A stretch of 64,000 nt of DNA, from positions 930,001 to 994,000 of the forward strand of contig NW_008805073.1 of NCBI RefSeq assembly GCF_000004825.1, given 5' to 3'. Positions 1-11,700 of the stretch are shown here, piece after piece; within the stretch, counting starts at the first letter, position 1, and every line of letters starts with the position of its first letter. The notes under the pieces were generated by a model. That model had not been told where the DNA came from. It saw only the letters and a program-made list of their open reading frames with translations, and ran no database searches. This stretch comes from Heterostelium album PN500 (Eukaryota; Evosea; Eumycetozoa; Acytosteliales; Acytosteliaceae). The position numbers were made by a program, and so were the translations under genes.

Positions 1-1
1 T

Positions 2-682
2 GATTACAAAGAACAAGATCATGTTTTGATGGAAGAGAACAAAGACCTCTGGTACAGAAAGATTGCTGAAGATATCCTTGAGAAGACAAAGAAAGAAAGA
101 GCTGTCATCGTTGTCTTTGAAGATGAAAAGATATTGATCGATTTTGAAACATCACATTACTTCCAACAAGTTGACAAGAGTTCGAAATTGGTTGAAAGTA
201 CAATCGATAGAGATACAGTGATCAAGAAAGCAACAACATCAAATCAAGTAACACTCATAACAAGATCATTTGGTCGTGGTGTTGATTTCATTGTCAATGA
301 TGATAAAGTGATTGATAATGGAGGTGTTCATGTCATTCAAACATTCCTTTCAGAAGAGATCACCGAAGAAATTCAAATCAAAGGAAGAACCGCTCGTCAA
401 GGTCAGAAAGGATCATACAAGATTATTCTCCAAAAACCAGATCTTGTGAAGATGGGAATGACATCAGAGAGTCTTGACAAAGGAATCAAGAGCGAAGGAT
501 TCTACAAGATGATCGATGAGAAGCGTCAAGAATTGTTCTCTTTGAAATGTGAGAAACAAAAGAAGGTTGTCAGTGAAGCCAATGAACGGGATAACCTATC
601 GAACAAATATTTAAGTTTAATTTGCAATTATAGTGAATCCAAGAAATCTGAAATTTCAAATCTATTATCTCAATTCAATTAA
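2..682 (+). CDS. SecA-like ATPase, C-terminal end (copy A, cut by window start)
   Basis: The frame is already open at base 2 and matches the same region of the large gene at 8763-14930 (shared motif KEQDHVLMEENKD with the copy ending at 29043), so the ATG at 26 is internal and the gene begins outside the window. The visible part is the second half of a SecA-type motor. It has motif V (FGRGVDFIVND, compare SecA GRGTDI) and motif VI (IKGRTARQGQKG, compare SecA GRSGRQGDPG), followed by a Lys/Glu-rich helical tail. No stop or frameshift breaks this part, so copy A may be functional. A motor role is inferred from the family; no substrate can be named. Confidence is high for homology and low for function. 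Confidence 0.8.
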   Translation, partial: DYKEQDHVLMEENKDLWYRKIAEDILEKTKKERAVIVVFEDEKILIDFETSHYFQQVDKSSKLVESTIDRDTVIKKATTSNQVTLITRSFGRGVDFIVNDDKVIDNGGVHVIQTFLSEEITEEIQIKGRTARQGQKGSYKIILQKPDLVKMGMTSESLDKGIKSEGFYKMIDEKRQELFSLKCEKQKKVVSEANERDNLSNKYLSLICNYSESKKSEISNLLSQFN

Positions 683-1017
683 TTAAAATATAAAAATAAA
701 TAAATAAAAATTTTAATTCTAAATGATTTTTCATTTTATTGGTTGGGTTTTTTTTTTTCTTAGTATTCTCACATTATTTTACAAAAAGCACACAAATTTT
801 TTTTCTTTTTGGGGAGGCTTAAAATGAAATTAAACAATTTTGAAGGTTTAGTGAAGTATTATAAAATCTAATTCATATTTAAGTATTAAATAAATTGAAA
901 TAAATTTTGTTTTAAATCAAATTTTAACACTAACAAAAACCAATAGGTATTTATTTATTTTTAAATTTTATTTTGTTATTAATCTATATTTTTAATTTTT
1001 TTAAAGATCTCAAGTCA
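683..1017. other. AT-rich spacer
   Basis: Follows the stop of copy A. It has an AATAAA-like stretch just after the stop and T/A homopolymers. No coding signal is seen. Confidence 0.6.
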
Positions 1018-1646
1018 AAGATCAAATAGATAAACTCTTTCAACTTACAATGATGTATTCACATCTGTCAAATTCAATACAATCAAATCATTGACAAACA
1101 GAAGTAATGATCTTTTGGAAGATACAATCAATGAAATCAAATCACATAATTGGGAGCTCTCTAGTGATCAAGAAATCAACAACATCAAAACAAGTATCAC
1201 TCATAACAAGATCACTTGGTCGTGGTGTTGATTTCATTGTCAATGATGATAAAGTGATTGATAATGGAGGTGTTCATGTCATTCAAACATTCCTTTCTAA
1301 GTACATCACTGAAGAGGTTCAAATCAAAGGAAGAACCGCTCGTCAAGGTCAGAAAGGATAATACAAGATGATTCTTCAAAAGACAGGCCTTCTTAAAATG
1401 GGAATGACATCAGAGAGTCTTGACAATGCAATCAAGAGTGATGGATTCTATATGATGATTGACTCAAAACGAACAGAATTATTTAGTTCTGAATGTGAGA
1501 AACTCAAGAAGGTTGTCATTTAGGCCAAGATAAATGATGGTATTTCTAACACCTATTTAAGTTTACATACCAATTATTGTGATTCAAAGAAATCCGAAAT
1601 TTCAAATCAATTAGAAGAATTTAACAAATATTTTATTCTAAAATAA
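1018..1646 (+). pseudogene. Internally deleted GTPase/SecA-like relic (copy B)
   Basis: Bases 1018-1155 match the helical middle of the full-length copy (around 10171-10313, ending at the Ser-His-Asn-Trp-Glu codons). From about 1160 the sequence matches the motor's C-terminal part (around 14453 onward). Some 4.1 kb of the parent is therefore missing, with the junction at about 1155-1162. A C-to-A change makes a TAA stop at 1359-1361 where intact copies read GGA TCA TAC, and a TAG lies near 1522-1524. Motifs V and VI survive almost unchanged at about 1210-1360. This is a dead copy produced by deletion and point decay. Confidence 0.85.
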
Positions 1647-2356
1647 ACATAAACATTAACAAGTATCAATAATTACTATTTTAACTGATTGTTGTTCAAT
1701 TAAATATTTAACTGGAGATACGATACATGTTCTTATTATAGACTCACTGAAACTGATAAGATCGGTTCAACAAAGTTGCTGCTCCTGGTTTAATAGATAC
1801 CTTTATTGATATTATAATCAGTTCCATTTTGTCTACTTAGTTTTATCTTAAATTTAACTAAAACCAGATCCAAACTTCTTCTTTATCTCTATTTGTAGCC
1901 ATGTTTTACAAAGCCATTGGCAGACTCCTCGATCAGTCATAAATACTGCATGAGGCACGTACCGACCTTTTGATTTCGTCAAGCTCCAGAAGTATAAAAC
2001 TAAGGTACATCATATATGAGCTGGTTCTTGGTCGATTCGACCTATTTTAATCTACCACTTTGATTGAGATCAACTCGTCCAAAAGAACTACAGAGTTGAA
2101 TCCAGGTCGGCATGGAGAAGATGATTAAATGGTTCTTCTCCTCTGGACTCTCTACACTGGTTGATCATCTCTTTTTTTATTTTGATAATAAGTAAAGTGA
2201 TCCTTTTCCTGTAACTATTTAATCTGTAATTTGGTTTGAATTTAAAACCGTATTAGTTTATTTCAAAGTCTTCCATAATCAATGTATTTCCTCGTATTCA
2301 CAATACTCTGGCTGTAGAGACGTTATGCAGAAGCCATTCACTACCTGAGAGTTGAT
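1647..2356. other. Gene-free stretch with a degenerate repeat
   Basis: No open frame of interest. Base composition is less AT-extreme than the other spacers. About 2096-2180 resembles a repeat that recurs near 3140-3300, 6405-6720 and 6828-7115. Confidence 0.5.
2096..2180. repeat. Degenerate dispersed repeat, copy 1
   Basis: It contains GATGATTAAATGGTTC followed by a CCTC-rich run and CTCTACACTGGTTG. The same order of words occurs near 6655-6700 and 7050-7095. The copies are strongly diverged and the element type is unknown. Confidence 0.45.
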
Positions 2357-2935
2357 CTTTGTTCTAAGTATTATACTTTCACTTCTTGGATTCAAAGTTT
2401 CATGTATTTCATATAGTGGATACATTTCAAAACGAGATTATACAGCATTTGAAGATATCTTTTCACTCTTTGGTGTCACTGATAAGATTACCTATTCCAC
2501 TTTTGAAGATCTTTGTGGAGTTTTGATTACAGAAGGAGGTGATGTCAGAACTCTTACAAATCAATTCATTAATAACAAATTAAACCATCTCATCTAAAAA
2601 ATTCATCACAATGTCCAAGAATTCTTTTGATTGATGAAGTCGATGTATTCTTTGGTGATCAATTTCATCACTTATAAAAGCAAGTGACTATAAATACCCT
2701 GAATACACAGTTGATAAAGTAAATCAGAGAATTGGATATAGAAATCAAGATGGTATTTCTTATTCAACAACTTATGGATGTAGAACGTCATTTGCATAGA
2801 TTGCTGAAAAAGAAAATGGAAAAATCACAGAAGAGATTATGAAGCAAAATCTCCAAATCTCAATAATATGTGGTCGTTGGTCATATGTCAAAATTCCATT
2901 CAAATTTGAAAGAATTCTGGGAGTTACTATGTACT
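2357..2935 (+). pseudogene. SecA-like motor relic (copy C)
   Basis: Homology starts abruptly just after the Walker A region (ILSLLGFKVSC at 2365-2400). It runs through the Walker B region (ILLIDEVDVFFGD, about 2625-2662) and the segment before the GVTGT-like motif near 2925. It has a TAA at about 2595, a frameshift before the DEVD region, a deletion after FFGD, and TAG in place of a sense codon near 2798-2800. Both ends are missing. It resembles copy E (27490-28255) more closely than copy D. Clearly a pseudogene. Confidence 0.85.
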
Positions 2936-4282
2936 ACCACTCGCCTTCTTTTATCACAGTAAGCTTCCTACTGTATCTATATTTCTATGTTGGTCAGAAA
3001 TATTAAATCTGACATTTCGATGGATGAGATCATCCATTTAAATAGGTGGAATCTACAAACACGAACATACCTGCTCCCGAACGTTCAATATCTGTAAACT
3101 GACATCATCAACATGATCAAAGTTGGTGGTGTAACTCTCTATTCTCTGTCACTTGGAACATAGTCCACCATCGAGGTCATATGTGCTTCCCAAGTTACAT
3201 GTACCTTGAGTTACCAAATGAATACCGGCATAGGTCATCGAGAAGATGATGAAGTCACCTCTAGATTCTAGAACGGTCGTTACCTCTCATAACTTAAGTT
3301 AATATAAAGTAATAGCATCAGATCATGCTTCCTTTATGATCAAGGTGGTACCAACTACTTCAGTCTACTGAGTACATGGTTTGTATGATCAACAACAGGT
3401 ACCTCTTCTCGAACAATCTTTGGTTACTTTGCCAACTAGAATAAAAAAAACTATTCTGTTCTAATATAATAATTATTTTATTATTGGATTCTCCCACATC
3501 ATCGTGTTCATAGCAGGTGCCAATATCAATTCCTTTGTCTTGTAACTTACTTGCTTGCTCTAACTACAGATGTCTAATTATATTGTTGATTTCATTTCAT
3601 TTCATTTGTTATAATAATAAATATAACATAACAAAACAAAGTGTTTACATACTAATAGATTATCAGCCTTTCCAATTCTGGAAATACATTAGGAATAAAC
3701 TTATCGGAACCTTGTTGGGTCCAGCTCTGCTGTTTAACGACCTATACCTTTAATACACCTCACTGTTACATTTATATACATATATACACCAACTTGAGGA
3801 TAGTGTTTGGATTCTTTAATATATCTTATTAACTTACAGCACTACTATAAAATAGCACACAGCCCTCGGAACTCTCAATCTGATGCTCTTACTAAATTTA
3901 AGCACAACTGGGACATATTCAAGGTCAGTTGAAGTCATTTGCTCATAATAAATGTACTCCTAGCCAAAAAGATCTTCTTTTCTACAAATAATTTATTATA
4001 AATCAATAAACAGAGTATAATATTACAAGATGATGAATTATTTGAAGATCGGGATCTTTTATTTTGATTAAAACTGTGACTTACGAAATTAGTTTTTTTT
4101 TTTATAAATTTAAAAATAATCAAATTTTTTTTTTAGTTCAGCCAAAGTTCCCAAAAATTATTCATAATAACGAGAATGACAAAGATTATTTAAATTTCTT
4201 TTTGGTGACTGGTAGTATAAAAGTTTATACACATGTTCAAACAAATATATCTTGTTATATAATTATTAATTATTTTTATTAA
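2936..4282. other. Gene-free stretch with repeat remnant
   Basis: Short frames here show no recognisable protein. About 3140-3300 carries words of the dispersed repeat (CTGTCACTTGGAAC, ATATGTGC, CCTCTAGATTCT). The last ~300 bases are AT-rich and form the upstream region of the PDI-like gene. Confidence 0.5.
3140..3300. repeat. Degenerate dispersed repeat, copy 2
   Basis: Similar in word order to 6520-6680: a CTGTCACTT word, then an ATATGTGC word, then GAGTTACC, then a CATCGAGRAGATG/CCTCTAGATTCT block. It is diverged and its boundaries are uncertain. Confidence 0.35.
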
Positions 4283-6051
4283 ATGATGAAAATCAATAAA
4301 TTTGTAATATTGGCAACAATTGTTATATTGTGTGCCGTCGCAATTGGTGCTCGTCATTCTCACTTTGAAGAGGAGGATGGTCCATCCGATGACAATGTCA
4401 TCAGCATGAATGAAACAAACTTCAACGAGGTCATCACTGGACACTATCTCGTCCTTGTTGTTTTCTGTATGTCATGGAGTGGTCACTGCAAGAACTTGAA
4501 GCCACACTACTCGGAGGCTTCCAAGTCATTTGCCACCAACAATAAGGTTGCATTTGGTAAAGTAGATTGTATTGTTGAAAATAATCTCTGTCAATCGAAT
4601 AAAGTTGAATTACTCCCAACTTTGATTCTCTTCAGGTAAATATATCACTATTTAAATATAATCAAATCTTATAAATACTAACTTATCTTAACCACTAAAT
4701 TCTTTTCTTTTTCTTTAAAGAAACGGTGAACCAGAACCATTCGAATTAGGTGATAAAACAGCTTCCGGTATTATCATCGCGCTCACTTCGTATGTACAAG
4801 AACGACGATAGGTTATTGTATATTAAACATTTAAATGATCATAGAAACATTGTTTACAAACATTTCTTTTTCTTTTTTCTTGTTTGATATATCTGTTTAT
4901 ATTATTAAAAACCAAAAATGAACAGTTCTCTAATATAATAACATAATAATTTAACAAATTTGTAGAGTTCTTTTGCCACCGATCACCATTATTGGAACCG
5001 AGAAAGATTTGGATAGGTTGAAGGCTTTTGAAAAGGATGTTATTGTTGGTTTCTTTGATAACGATCACGACAACCATTACGCCACCTTTAAAAAGTTGGC
5101 CTTCTCCATGAAGAAGTTCATCAAGTTTGGTGCTGTCATCAACAACAAGGAGTTCTCTGCCAAGCACGTCAAATCGATTCCATCCGCCAACATCTACACC
5201 AAGTTTGATGATTTTCCGGTTGTCCCATTCACTGGTAACTCGTTCGAACCAGAGGAATTGACTCGATTCATCCAATCAAGTATTTTGCCAACTTTGGGTG
5301 AGTACAGCGATCTCATCAGTAGGAACTACCCTATCGATCTCCCAATTGCCTACCTCTTTGTCAACACAAGCGAGAAGGAAACCACAGAAACCACCATTGC
5401 TGAAGTCACCAAGATAGCCGCTGCCCACAAAGGTAAGATCATCTTCTGCTCCGTCAACAACCCACGATACGCCGAGTATCTCGGTTTGTCTGGATCCAAG
5501 TTTCCAGCTCTAGTCATCCAGAACATTGCTAAGCAAAAAAAGCTCTTGTTCCCAGAGAACAAAGAGTTCACTCAAACCGCCGTTTCCGAATTCGTTCAAC
5601 AGTATTACAAGTTTGCACTTTTAAGAAAGTCAGAGTCAATTCCAGCCAAAACCAGTCTGTCAAGATCATCGTTGGTAATACCTTCGATCAGATCGTCCTC
5701 GATGAAACCAAGGATGTCTTGGTTGAATTCTACGCTCCATGGTGTCCTTACATCTGGAGTTTGAAACCAACCTACGAAAAACTCGGAGATTACATGGCCA
5801 AATACCCACATATCGTCATTGGCAAGATCGATGCCACCGCCAACGATGTTCCACCAGAACTTGACATCCGTGGTTTCCCAACGATCAAGTTCTTCAAGGC
5901 CAACGATAAGAAGAACCCAGTTACGTTCGAGGGTGAACGTGATCTCGCAACTCTGGTCGAATTCATCAAAGAGCATTCCATCCAAGCTTTGAAGAGCACC
6001 GAATCCAATGAGGTGTCTACGGATTCTTCGATTTTTCATTATCTTTGGTAG
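4283..6051 (+). pseudogene. Protein disulfide isomerase-like gene, frameshifted and lacking complete CXXC sites
   Basis: Exons are 4283-4635, 4721-4789 (GTATGT donor) and 4966 onward. An N-terminal signal peptide is followed by a thioredoxin-like a domain, b-type domains and a second thioredoxin-like domain, the order of ER protein disulfide isomerase. The first active site reads WSGHC (first Cys replaced by Ser) and the second WCPYI (second Cys replaced by Ile), so neither site has the Cys pair needed for disulfide exchange. The frame breaks near 5649: one base is missing between the codons for SIP and QNQSVK, and the second thioredoxin domain continues in another frame to 6051. The end reads FHYLW with no KDEL-type ER retention signal. 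A one-base sequencing error cannot be excluded, but the Cys losses argue for decay or a non-redox role. Confidence 0.85.
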
Positions 6052-6404
6052 AAATTTATGCAAATATTTGAATAAAATTATATTCTTTGCATGAGATATA
6101 ATTATTCTGAATCCGTAGTTATTTACATCTATTTATTATTATTACTTTTTGTTTGATTTCTTTTTTCTGTTTCTATAGTAAAGAGATAAACTATTGCTCT
6201 TTGTATCGAACTTTGGTAAAAAATTGATTGAAAATTAATGTATACTGAGTTTGTAATGGTGATTTGATTCGAAATCTGAATAGAAGTAAGTAACCCAAAT
6301 AAGTTTTTCTTTTAAAACTATAGTAAATCGTATATGGTGTGGAGATCTACAGTGCTGGTTGTCTAGATGATTTTAAAAATATAAGTTAGTTTGGTATCAT
6401 TGAG

Positions 6405-6720
6405 TAGAGTATTTGAATGAATACAAACCTATTACTAGTATCAAGTTGCAATTTACCACTGGTTCTACTCCTCTACACTACTTCTTCTCGTTCTGATGAC
6501 CAAAGCTCAGGCACTTTTATGTAAAAACACGCTTCGCTGTCACTTCGAGTCAAGTCTGTTGTTACCAAGTAATATGTGCTGCCAGGTTAATTTATGATCG
6601 GTATTTAGAGTTACCTAGCGATGTTGATTTAGTCGGCATCGAGGATGTTGAATGATCCTTTTCCTCTAGATTCTTTACACTGGTTGTATAGACGTTATCT
6701 TTAAAGAAATTATAATATCT
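6405..6720. repeat. Degenerate dispersed repeat, copy 3
   Basis: Shares ordered words with 6828-7115: TAGAGTATTTGAAT, then CTCCT/CTTCTTC runs, GTTTCTGATGA-like, AGCTTCGCTSTCACT, ACCTAGCGATGTTGA, and a CCTCTAGATTC/CACTGGTTG block. The spacing of the two copies (~420 bp) suggests an old tandem or nested insertion. Confidence 0.5.
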
Positions 6721-6827
6721 GTCTGGTTTAGTTACCTGCCATCTTTAGGTTTGAATTTACACGGTTTCAATCTATGATTAATGTTAGTTAGTTTTAGAGT
6801 GTTGGTTACTTTGAATACTCTAGAGTA

Positions 6828-7115
6828 TTTGAATCAAAACATACATATTCCCAATATATCTGGTTGCTATTAGTACTACTACTGATTTTACTACTCTAAT
6901 GTCTTTTCTTCTTCTTCGTTTCTGATGAACATAGCTGACGTTACTCTATCTGTTTAAACAAGCTTCGCTCTCACTCAGAGTCGGTCAAGTCTACCATTAT
7001 CAAATCACATATGTACCTAGAACACCTAGCGATGTTGACTAGGTGTCACCAAGAGGATGATTAAATGGTTCGCCTCCGATATACTCATTATACCGGTTGT
7101 AGTGAGGTATCTTTG
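6828..7115. repeat. Degenerate dispersed repeat, copy 4
   Basis: Same ordered words as 6405-6720, including AAGCTTCGCTCTCACT at about 6960 and ACCTAGCGATGTTGACT at about 7024, ending with ACCGGTTGTAGTG. No coding capacity is visible. Confidence 0.5.
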
Positions 7116-8215
7116 ATGATTATATAAGAGTTGAGAAGTGTATTCTATAATCAGTAGGTTGGCATCTACCTACACTATATCAAATGTTCTGTCATCAATA
7201 GTAACAGTTGGTTAACAACGACTACAACATCATCAATATCTAAATAATATTGTGGTTATAACTTACAATTCTGGTGTTTGCTACATTAAAAAAAAACTTC
7301 TCTGAATCTGGAGTTATGTTAAAAGAAACTAAAAATAAGTATCTCATTGCTGCCAATATCATTCTTTCTGTCTGGTTTATTGTTACCTGTCATCGATGTG
7401 TGGTGATAAATGGTGATCATGACTTTTAAATTAATGTCAATATACTTTTGGTGAGAGCTTAGCAATTGGAAACACCTACCAAAAGATACATCAATATAAC
7501 TGTAGACAAACAAAATTATCGATACCTCTATTGATTTAGTTAAAAATATCTATTTTGCTGATGCCTTTAGAGTTTGAATATTGCTCTAAATAAACTCTAA
7601 AGGTTGGTGAATCAAAAAATTAGCAGTTGTTGTTCGTTGTTGTGTGGATATATAAAACATTTATTGAACATACACTGAAGGTTTTGGTAGAAATAGGTAA
7701 ACTCAAATTCAACCATCCAAGTCTGTATATGTTGTGACTCGTCGCCCTCAGAAGGGGAAGACCGCCTCTAATAGACGTAATAGTATTATTTCTACTAGAT
7801 TTTAAAATTTTCCGTAATGCTGAAATTTCTACTAACAAAACATGTCTATTCATACTCATAGTAATCTAACTGTTAGATATTTAACACCCGTTGAAAATAA
7901 TAAATAAATAAATAATGGGTATGTGTTTGATTTAAAAGTGCGGATTTAAAGTGAGTGATCACTTTAAACCTTAAAGGTCCACCATTTTTTTTTTTGTGTG
8001 AAGATGAAAAATTTACGTGGGTAGCCACACTTACATTTAGTTGCAGGAGAAGGAAGTGACTTTTGAAACTAGTTTTTTTGTTTTTTTTGAACTTTTTTGG
8101 TGGGTACTCGATGTTGTTGGCTTGAGAAGTGGTCAAAAAAAAAAAAAATTTTGTTGTTCACAACTCCTTCTGCGTTAATATTTAAAAAACACCTAATTGA
8201 CTACCCATAAAAATT

Positions 8216-8246
8216 TAAAGGGTGTGCACAAGATAAACACCCTTTA
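8216..8246. repeat. Perfect inverted repeat (10-bp arms)
   Basis: TAAAGGGTGT at 8216-8225 pairs with ACACCCTTTA at 8237-8246 around an 11-base loop. ACCCATAA, which resembles the dictyostelid DUSE element of small RNA genes, lies just upstream at about 8207. No small RNA is recognised, and chance is possible. Confidence 0.4.
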
Positions 8247-8762
8247 GAATGTTAGTTTACAAAAATAAAAACAGTTCCAGCACCCCTTCTAAAGGAAATC
8301 ACATCATACCAAAAAAACATCATTTTTTTAAAAGTTAATTATTTCATTTGTTTTTCCTCCCCCAAATAATGAAACCTCCCAACTCCTTCCACTAGTGAGA
8401 AAAACAAAAAAAAACAGACATATCAAACCACACTTTAAAAAAAAAACTTTTTTGTATGCCGACAAGTTGAGATTATAAAAATAGTTGCATAATAATTCAT
8501 CTCGAAAGTCAAAAAATAAATTTAAAAATAAAAATGGGATTCTATTTTTATAACTTTTGCTATGATTAAATTAAATAATAGACCAAAAATCAAAAACATC
8601 TCCCACTTTTTGATCAGAATTTTAAGTTTTGCAAATAATTAATGTTTGCACATTTGATTGCAAATTTCATTAATTAATTCAAACTATTTTATATTTTTCT
8701 TTAAATAACTAAAACTAATTATTTTTAATTTTTGTAAGTAAATTTTATCTAAAAAGTTAATA

Positions 8763-11700
8763 TTGAGTCACAAAAGAATCCATGGATCTTCAAAACGTTT
8801 TTTTAAAAATAATCTTGTTCAAGGTAAATTATTTACTTTTTGGAAATTTTTATTTTATTTATTAATTTTAAATATTTTAGATCTTATTAAAGAAGGAGAT
8901 TATCCATGTATTGTTAATTTTCTACAAATTTCTAAAACTTTGAGTATTATCAATGGTAAAGACATTCATTTGTTATTGGGAACTGGGTCAGTAAAGACAA
9001 TGATCACACACTATCTCTGTGGAGAGAATATGATAACTGCTGCTTCAGGTATTGGTGAAGGTAAGTTTGTTAAAAAGAGTAAAATAACTATTAAGAAAAG
9101 AAAATTAATATTGATCCATTTTATCCCAGGAAGTACCAGTGGCAATGAAAAAATTTCGGGAAAAGAAGTAATTTCATATAAAATTACTTCCAATAATGAA
9201 CTCATTATTACCTTGGACGATCAAGTTCCTGCCATTGATCTTTCCATCGCAATAGGAGTGACCAAAGTTATCCATTCCTCGAAATCAGTTCGTCCCATCA
9301 TTGTTCTGGACAAAAACACAATTACCTCTGTTGGTGGATCAGAGCTTGGTCAAATTCTCGATTATTTACCAATTCTAATTGAGAATATTCAAGGTAGCTT
9401 TGGTTCATTCTCAGTGTTGTTTACTGATTTTGATAGTTGTAAACCAGAAATTGAAAACTACAATTCAATCAAGGATAGTTTTATCCAACAAATTCAAATC
9501 GAGAATCAAAAAAATCCAAACAGTAACAGAGCCACTCTTCTTCGCTTCATTTTCAAGGGTGTCGAAAATAAAATTGATAACCTTAATCATGGTGGTCAAC
9601 CAGAGGAAGGTTTATATGTCAAAATTGTAAATCCAATCAATACAAACGCTGTCCAAGATATCCTTTCAATGGTTCATAGTCGTCCACCAATTGAAAATCT
9701 AAGTCAAGTGTTCAAGTACAATATTTCAACTTCGTCACAAACAAATATAGGAAATGAAATAGAGACTCTTCAAGATAAAATCAACTTAGAGGGAGGAAAC
9801 TATAAATTAACGGCTGAATATTTGGATTTAATCAAATCAATTGCAAAATATATTGATGTAAATTCATTGAAAGTATCATACAAAGATTCACTCGTTATTG
9901 TTATCAAACATTACAATGAACTTTGTTCTGATGTCAAGTCATATCTTATTGGTGCTTTGAATCCATCTGGTTCTCTTTCGATTGAACAATTAGATTCACA
10001 TTTATCAGCAATCAAATTGATTTATCATCTCATGAAACAAAGAGATTCGGAAGAGAAAACACATTTTACAAATGACATTCAATCATATGATAATGTCATT
10101 CAATGTCTCTTGCAAATAACAATAGATTGTGAAAACTCATTAAATACAATCATGTCTTTCTCTGTTCTCAAAGATCAAATCTATAAACTCTGTTCACTTT
10201 CAGATTTCAATGATGTATTCACATTTGTCAAATCCAGTGCAATCAATTCATTATCTAATAGAATACAACATCTAATTGATGATGCAAACTATGAAATCCG
10301 ATCCCATAATTGGGAGAATTCATACAATTCATGTCAATCAATTCGACAATCAATTTGTATCCAAGAGTTTATCAAAATTCAAATTGAAAATGAAGTTCAA
10401 ACTTTGATTAGTTCAATAAACAAGATAATTGAAATTTCAAGTGAATTCATTAATCAAATATTGAGTAGTGAAGGAGAGATCTCAACCCAAGATTTAGATA
10501 GTATCCCAGTACACTGGAAGATAATTCAAACATCTTCTTCATTCAAACCACTCAGAGAGCTAATAAATATAGAAATTAAAGAAGTTTATTACAATCCAAT
10601 AGTGGAATCAATTGTCACATTCACAGAAATATACAACCTCTCAGATGTTGTAGATTGTACAAATTATCTTCGAAATATCTCAATGCTCATAAACATGGAT
10701 GCAAATATCAAAGATCGCACCTTCAATTCTCTTCTCGAGAAACAAAAAAATATCAAGATTAAGATAGATTCTTTAAAGGATGAAGTGTATTCATCACTCA
10801 ATATTAATAGTGATCAAAATAAGCTCGAATGTGTTTTCAACAATCTTTCTAAAATAAAAGAACTTTCTCAATTGGATCAATATTTTAGTCAGCCTCATGG
10901 AATGAAAACCTACGTAGAAGCAATTGAAGAGATTATAATTTTCATTGAAAAGGTTAAAAAAGAAATTTCAGACTCTTTTACAAGTAATAATCATAAACTT
11001 TCAAACACACTCTCACAAACAATTTATTGTCTGGTTAGACAAATCGAATTTGGTCAGAATGTATCTCAAGAAGAATTAAAATTGATAGATTGCATTGAAA
11101 ATACCAAAAATCTTTTCAAGAATTTGGTTTCAAATATTTGTATATCTTTCAAATCTGATGATAGCACAAATGGACTATGGTCAACACTCTCTAAACAACT
11201 GGAAATTCTTGGAATATTCAAACATAATCAGATATTTTCTTCCAAGTTACTTATTACTACATTTGAAACTAAAATTGTTAAATATTGTTGTACTTTACTA
11301 GAGGAGTTAGAAATATATTTATCTAAAAATGATTATAAATCGGCTTGTGGTAGTTTAAATCAATTTCAAGAAGCTCAAACTTTTAATAATATTGAACCAA
11401 TAGTCAATAACCAATATCTTTTAGTTAAAAGTACTACAATGACTTCAATCTACTATTTCGTTTTAAAGATGAAATCATTAATTGATGATTTTAAATTTAA
11501 AGAATTCAAAACACTTAAACCTCAATTGAACAGTTTGGTTGATCTTGAACACTATTATCCTTCGATCAATTCAAAAGTTCAAGAAATTAATAATCAATAC
11601 CGAAAGTATAAAGATATCAATTTTAATATCAAGAATGGTTACTTTTCATTTTTGACCGAAATTGACCATCCAACAATGAAGATTCTCCAAGAAAAGAGTC

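Larger units (their letters stand above)
6052..8762. other. Long gene-free, repeat-bearing stretch
   Basis: No credible coding frame. Bases 6400-7115 hold two diverged copies of the dispersed repeat. From about 7870 to 8762 the DNA becomes very AT-rich with homopolymers and a perfect 10-bp-arm inverted repeat at 8216-8246. The final few hundred bases are presumably the promoter of the large gene at 8763. Confidence 0.55.

Noticed and set aside
5605-6063. 152-codon antisense frame in the PDI-like gene
   Set aside because: Overlaps the second thioredoxin domain on the sense strand and shows no independent coding features.
7319-8136. Short minus-strand frames of 64-87 codons
   Set aside because: No homology, no splice logic, base composition as in the spacers; chance frames in AT-rich DNA.
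8207-8300. Possible small RNA gene after ACCCATAA with an inverted repeat
   Set aside because: The hairpin lies too close to the element and lacks class I RNA consensus words; kept only as an inverted repeat.
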